A stretch of 10,542 bases of DNA from JAWXCH01 sp034440595 (GTDB lineage Bacteria; Planctomycetota; Planctomycetia; Pirellulales; JALHPA01). The translations under genes and the position numbers were made by a program. The DNA lies in assembly GCA_034440595.1 (NCBI GenBank), contig JAWXCH010000559.1, positions 1-10,542 of the forward strand, in the 5' to 3' direction. This document shows positions 7,526 through 10,542 of this stretch, one piece after another (positions within the stretch are counted from its first letter, which is position 1; each line of letters opens with the position of its first letter). Below the pieces are notes generated by a model. The model did no database searches. It was not told the DNA's origin and saw only the letters and a list, made by a program, of their open reading frames with translations.

Positions 7526-7737
7526 TTCACCGCAGAGAATGCCGAGAGCACAGAGTGACGCGCAGAGAAAGGTGACAATCCCACACTCTGATCCCAACTA
7601 TATCCTGTTCATCCTGTCTATCCTTGTACAATAAATTGAAATAGAGAATGCGGAAGAAACAAGGATGAACGGGATGAACTGGATAGGGGGCAAGCTTCCT
7701 CTCTGCGTGCTGCTCCGTGTCCTCTGCGGTAAAAAAT
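7526..7737 (+). repeat. Nested palindromic intergenic repeat, copy 1
   Basis: A 212-bp unit with two concentric inverted repeats. The outer arms run from TTCACCGCAGAGA to CCTCTGCGGTAAAAAAT. The inner arms are 7601-7627 (TATCCTGTTCATCC...) and 7659-7685, matching at about 23 of 27 positions when folded. A second copy in the same orientation is at 8912-9122; the 27 bp of the left inner arm are identical in both copies. Similarity may extend about 20 bp further left (TTGAAGTTGCG against TTGAAATTGCG). It is a non-coding element of a style common between planctomycete genes. Confidence 0.85.
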
Positions 7738-7779
7738 AAAGAGGTCGGTCCCACATTTTTCTGGATTCCGCCAACTTTC

Positions 7780-7795
7780 GGTGATAAATTTCACC
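7780..7795. promoter_or_regulatory. Operator-like inverted repeat upstream of the sigma factor
   Basis: GGTGA (7780-7784) and TCACC (7791-7795) are exact inverted arms around a 6-nt A/T-only centre, 76 bp before the start codon. Position and symmetry suit a regulator-binding site or part of an autoregulated promoter. No matching second site was seen in the window, so the role is inference. Confidence 0.3.
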
Positions 7796-7857
7796 TTCTC
7801 GCGGGTCTATTCTCTTAAACAACACGCATGTAGCAAACGCACGGCCGCCAACCGCCG

Positions 7858-7863
7858 AAGGAT
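7858..7863 (+). promoter_or_regulatory. Ribosome-binding site that sets a TTG start
   Basis: AAGGAT lies 8 nt before the TTG at 7872-7874. No ATG or GTG occurs in frame upstream before a sense-free stretch ends at the TTA-containing region near 7815, and the next downstream start would remove part of sigma region 2. The site therefore supports TTG as the true start. Confidence 0.55.
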
Positions 7864-7871
7864 CTGCCGCA

Positions 7872-8399
7872 TTGAGCAAGCTGACGGATCGATTGTCGCA
7901 CGGAGAACCGGCCGCTTTTGCAGAGCTGTACGACCTGTACGCCAATCGCTTGCACCATTTTTTACTGGTCCAGCTCGGTTCACCTGCGGATGCCGAAGAT
8001 GCCTTGCAAGAAGTTTTTGTCCGCCTGACACGCGCCCGCGACAAACTGGCCGCGGTTGAAAACCTGACCGCATACCTGTTCACGCTGGCAAGAAATGAAG
8101 CGACTCGCCTGCGCGACCGAAGGAAACGGCAACCGGCGGCACTCAGCGAACCAAATATTGAAGAACTGTTCGATTTGACAGACTCCGACTTTGCCGCGCG
8201 AGAACTGGCAGAAAGTGTTCGCAGCGCGCTACTGCGATTGCCCAGCGAACAACGCGAGATCGTCGACTTGAAAACCTACGCCGGGCTGACTCTGGCCGAA
8301 ATTGCAACGGTCACGGACACGCCACCAGGAACCGTCGCCTCGCGGTATCGGGCCGCACTGGAAAAGCTCCGCACCTGGCTGGCAACGGCTTTGCTTTAA
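7872..8399 (+). CDS. ECF-type RNA polymerase sigma factor
   Basis: A 175-residue sigma-70 family protein of the extracytoplasmic-function class, which directs RNA polymerase to a small set of promoters. Region 2 spans about 14-82: AFAELYDLYANRLHHFLL, then SPADAEDALQEVFVRLTR (core-binding and -10 recognition) and AYLFTLARNEATRLRDRRKR. Region 4 spans about 112-168: LLRLPSEQREIVDLKTYAGLTLAEIATVTDTPPGTVASRYRAALEKLR, including the helix-turn-helix that reads the -35. There is no region 1.1 or 3, and no C-terminal extension. Translation starts at a TTG with a good ribosome-binding site. The next gene follows after 14 bp and encodes a small membrane protein, the usual arrangement for a sigma/anti-sigma pair. 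An operator-like inverted repeat at 7780 may mediate control of its own promoter. Confidence 0.93.
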   Translation: MSKLTDRLSHGEPAAFAELYDLYANRLHHFLLVQLGSPADAEDALQEVFVRLTRARDKLAAVENLTAYLFTLARNEATRLRDRRKRQPAALSEPNIEELFDLTDSDFAARELAESVRSALLRLPSEQREIVDLKTYAGLTLAEIATVTDTPPGTVASRYRAALEKLRTWLATALL

Positions 8400-8413
8400 C
8401 TCGATGGTGATCC

Positions 8414-8854
8414 ATGAATGACAACACTGACTTCAATTCGCCGATTGACATACCGGAGCCACTGTCCGCGCTTCGCCCCGCGAAGACTATTGAATCGTTG
8501 CGGTCTCGTGTCCTGAACGCAGTCGATGCCGAATTGCAACAGAAGCCAAACTCTCCCGCCAAGACTGCCAAGCCTCGTACGGCGCGCAACTGGGAACGGA
8601 TTGCGCAGTGGAGTGTGGCGGTCGGCTTATTGCTAGGCATCGGCCTGCATGTACAGGCCTGGCAAGCGAATGAATCTCGCAGCGCGATGCACGGACTAGG
8701 CCCCACATATGCCGTGAATGGAACGGCGCTGGCGGTCAAACCCGCGTCACAACGGAGAGATTCTCTAGAGCGATACTTGCTCGCTTTGGCCACCGCATCG
8801 CGAGATTTAGAACGTGCCGACTTTCGCTTTCATACCTCCAATCGCCGAAATTGA
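8414..8854 (+). CDS. Small single-pass membrane protein, candidate anti-sigma factor
   Basis: A 146-residue protein I cannot assign to a named family. The N-terminal 60 residues are cytoplasmic in a simple topology model and include an amphipathic stretch, IESLRSRVLNAVDAELQQ (about 26-43), of the kind that binds sigma factors. One transmembrane helix follows at about 65-82 (QWSVAVGLLLGIGLHVQAW), then some 60 residues outside. There is no zinc-binding HxxxCxxC motif and no cysteine at all, so it is not a ZAS-type anti-sigma factor. The call rests on being 14 bp behind the sigma gene, which implies co-transcription, and on topology. GGTGA 5 nt before the ATG is a modest ribosome-binding site. 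It could instead be a truncated or unrelated membrane protein. Confidence 0.6.
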   Translation: MNDNTDFNSPIDIPEPLSALRPAKTIESLRSRVLNAVDAELQQKPNSPAKTAKPRTARNWERIAQWSVAVGLLLGIGLHVQAWQANESRSAMHGLGPTYAVNGTALAVKPASQRRDSLERYLLALATASRDLERADFRFHTSNRRN

Positions 8855-8911
8855 TCGGGCTTCGTCGCATTCAACTAACTCCATACGCACGCTTGAAATT
8901 GCGCGGATTGA

Positions 8912-9122
8912 TTCACCGCAGAGAACGCGAAGAGCGCAAAGTGACGCGCAGAGACTGGAGACTATCCCGCATTTCAATTCAACCTTTATCCTGTTCATCC
9001 TGTCTATCCTTGTTCAAAAAACAGAATTAAGAAAGACAGAATTAACAAGGATGAACGGGATGGACTGGATAGGGGCAAGTTTCATCTCTGCGTGCTGCTC
9101 TGCGACCTCTGCGGTAAAAAAT
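8912..9122 (+). repeat. Nested palindromic intergenic repeat, copy 2
   Basis: A 211-bp direct repeat of the element at 7526-7737. The outer arms (TTCACCGCAGAGA and CCTCTGCGGTAAAAAAT) and inner arms (8987-9013 and 9045-9071) are conserved, while the central loop between the inner arms differs clearly between copies. That pattern suggests selection on, or copying of, the arms and drift in the loop. It ends 17 bp before the ATG at 9140, so it must form most of the 5' region of the next gene. Confidence 0.85.
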
Positions 9123-9139
9123 GAAATGGAAAAACCGCT

Positions 9140-10534
9140 ATGAAACGCTTCCGCAAAATCCTGAAACGAACGCTGCTAGTCCTGGTCGGTCTGGTAGCGA
9201 TTGCATTATTGGTCAACGGCATCTGGATTTTTGTGCTCAACCGCAAGATTGATGCACAAATCGCTGCAATTAAAGAAGCCGGGCATCCAGCTTCTCTCGC
9301 CGATTTGGCGGCAATTGCCGAAGCAGAAAAAAAAGAAGCTGCCAAGGACCCAGCGTCCGATGCAGCAACCTATCTGCGGAAGATTGACAAGACGGTCGAT
9401 GCGATGAATTCTGCGGAAGCAAAGTTTTCTGACGAGCTTGAAACCCAGCAAAAAAACGCGGTAGAAGCTGAGTCCGACTCCTCAAAGGTGTGGCAACCGG
9501 AATGGGCCCTCCGCGAGGAAATCGATTTTTATCGGAAACTACTGGCCGCGAATCCTGAAGTGCTGAGTGCCATCCAGCAAGCTTCAATTTGTGAGCGGTA
9601 TTCCTCGCCATCGATCTATGCGGAGCTAAAACAGCCCTATGGCTCAGAAGCGTACATTGAATCGCTGATTCCCAAAGTTACACATACGCGCACGTACTTG
9701 ATTATTCTCAGCTATCAGTTCTACGTGCAGATGACAGATGGTAAACGTGAGGAAGCTGTAGAAACCTGTCTGACGATGCTCCGTTTGGCAAGACTGTTTG
9801 AAAAAACCCCGACCCTGCTGGGCTATCTTGTAGTGACTGCGCAGCGAAGCATGGCAATACACTTCTTGAACGTTGCACTGCGAAACGGCCCCTTGCCAGC
9901 GGACGTCTATCGCCAGATCGAATCGGAGTTATCAAAGCATGACCCGCCACCGCTGTTCCGAAAGTCACTCATCTCTGAGCGCGCACTGGGAATCACCGCG
10001 TTCGATGATATGCCCGCGGTGATTCATTACGTAGCCTGGTTCAAGGGAGACTACCCCGATTTTCTGAACTTGCAGGAGTCCGCCATTCAAGTGATCGCTA
10101 CTCAAAACAGTTCCGTTAATGCGAACGAATTTTTCAAACAGACTGATAAAGAGACAGTGGGCATACTGACCGGTCTGGCATTGTCAGGGTGGATATCCGC
10201 CGGGTCGGCCGCTGTTCGGGATGAGATTTACTTCAATACTGCACGTGTTCTCAACGCAATCGAAGCACGCCTAGCCGCCGGTCAATCGCTCCCCTCAAAA
10301 CTCTCGGAGTTAAACCTACCAACGAAAGTAATTACCGATCCATTCACAGGAAAGGAGTTGAAATTCAGACAGACACCGCTCGGCCTAGTTATCTATTCCG
10401 TCGGCCCAAACCTGGACGACGACAACGAGGATATAAAAGAAACCTGGTCAGAAAAGGACATCGGCATCGGCCCGGCCTTCATGCTTCCCAAATCGGAACC
10501 CACTCCCTCCCCGGCTCCCAATAAATCGGAGTAG
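9140..10534 (+). CDS. Membrane-anchored protein of unknown function with pseudopilin-like C-terminus
   Basis: A 464-residue protein with a basic N-terminus (MKRFRKILKR) and one membrane helix at about 11-33, leaving the rest outside the cytoplasm. Residues about 36-75 (IDAQIAAIKEAGHPASLADL...) match a layout I associate with large paralogous sets in planctomycetes. The middle (about 120-360) is helix-rich, with regular heptad-like stretches. The C-terminal part (about 366-424) reads ARVLNAIEARLAAGQSLP, DPFTGKELKFR and LGLVIYSVGPN, resembling the C-terminal region of type II secretion pseudopilin GspG, followed by an acidic stretch and a Pro/Ser-rich tail. No enzymatic motif is visible. It may be a target of the preceding sigma factor, but 285 bp and a long repeat separate it from that unit. 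The stop lies 8 bp from the window end, so the gene is complete. Confidence 0.8.
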   Translation: MKRFRKILKRTLLVLVGLVAIALLVNGIWIFVLNRKIDAQIAAIKEAGHPASLADLAAIAEAEKKEAAKDPASDAATYLRKIDKTVDAMNSAEAKFSDELETQQKNAVEAESDSSKVWQPEWALREEIDFYRKLLAANPEVLSAIQQASICERYSSPSIYAELKQPYGSEAYIESLIPKVTHTRTYLIILSYQFYVQMTDGKREEAVETCLTMLRLARLFEKTPTLLGYLVVTAQRSMAIHFLNVALRNGPLPADVYRQIESELSKHDPPPLFRKSLISERALGITAFDDMPAVIHYVAWFKGDYPDFLNLQESAIQVIATQNSSVNANEFFKQTDKETVGILTGLALSGWISAGSAAVRDEIYFNTARVLNAIEARLAAGQSLPSKLSELNLPTKVITDPFTGKELKFRQTPLGLVIYSVGPNLDDDNEDIKETWSEKDIGIGPAFMLPKSEPTPSPAPNKSE

Positions 10535-10542
10535 CATCACCA

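Larger units (their letters stand above)
7479..7871. other. 393-bp spacer between the GNAT-like and sigma factor genes
   Basis: No gene is supported here. The spacer consists of about 47 bp after the GNAT-like stop, the first copy of the 211-bp nested palindrome (7526-7737), and 134 bp ahead of the sigma factor containing a short inverted repeat at 7780-7795 and the ribosome-binding site. The open frames that cross it are by-products of the repeat. Confidence 0.6.

Noticed and set aside
7527..7754. A 75-residue minus-strand frame across repeat copy 1
   Set aside because: Its product begins with FTAEDTEQHAE-like text that arises whenever this palindrome is translated; it has no domain and no ribosome-binding site.
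8814..9143. A 109-residue plus-strand frame overlapping the end of the anti-sigma candidate and repeat copy 2
   Set aside because: It overlaps a better gene by 41 bp and is otherwise repeat sequence, with no family resemblance and no start signal.

Overview
The window reads as chromosomal DNA of a planctomycete, most likely of the Pirellulales. Four things point there: a DUF1080 protein with a signal peptide, an ECF sigma factor paired with a short one-helix membrane protein, a membrane-anchored protein of about 460 residues whose C-terminus has a pseudopilin-like 'DPFTG...YSVGP' signature, and intergenic palindromes of the 'CACCGCAGAG...' and 'GTGCCACTG...' styles. Base composition is moderate in G+C. 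Alternative start codons are used (GTG, TTG) and Shine-Dalgarno sequences are often weak or absent. The taxonomic call is inference from gene content, not from a marker gene.

Layout. Positions 1-4209 are on the minus strand. They hold the start of an AcrB-type RND pump (cut by the window edge), its lipoprotein-like membrane-fusion partner 5 bp upstream, and a 685-residue APC-superfamily permease whose key residues line up with the Bacillus KimA potassium importer. A 356-bp divergent spacer (4210-4565) carries a REP-like inverted repeat. From 4566 on, all genes are on the plus strand: a secreted DUF1080 protein, a secreted acetolactate decarboxylase with its catalytic residues intact, a GNAT-type protein with a degenerate acetyl-CoA loop, an ECF sigma factor with a candidate membrane anti-sigma partner, and a large single-pass protein of unknown function.

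The efflux pair should form one tripartite pump with an outer-membrane factor outside the window. The sigma factor and the small membrane protein look like one transcription unit (14 bp apart). They are bracketed by two direct copies of a ~211-bp nested palindrome (7526-7737 and 8912-9122), the most striking non-coding structure here. The decarboxylase, DUF1080 and GNAT genes share a strand but have gaps of about 100-125 bp, two of which hold hairpins, so a common operon is uncertain.

I see no tRNA, rRNA, CRISPR array, transposase, integrase or clear multi-gene defence system. The points most worth following up are the repeat-bracketed sigma module, the KimA-like residue fingerprint, the exported acetolactate decarboxylase and the reiterated CAATTTC motif ahead of the efflux operon.
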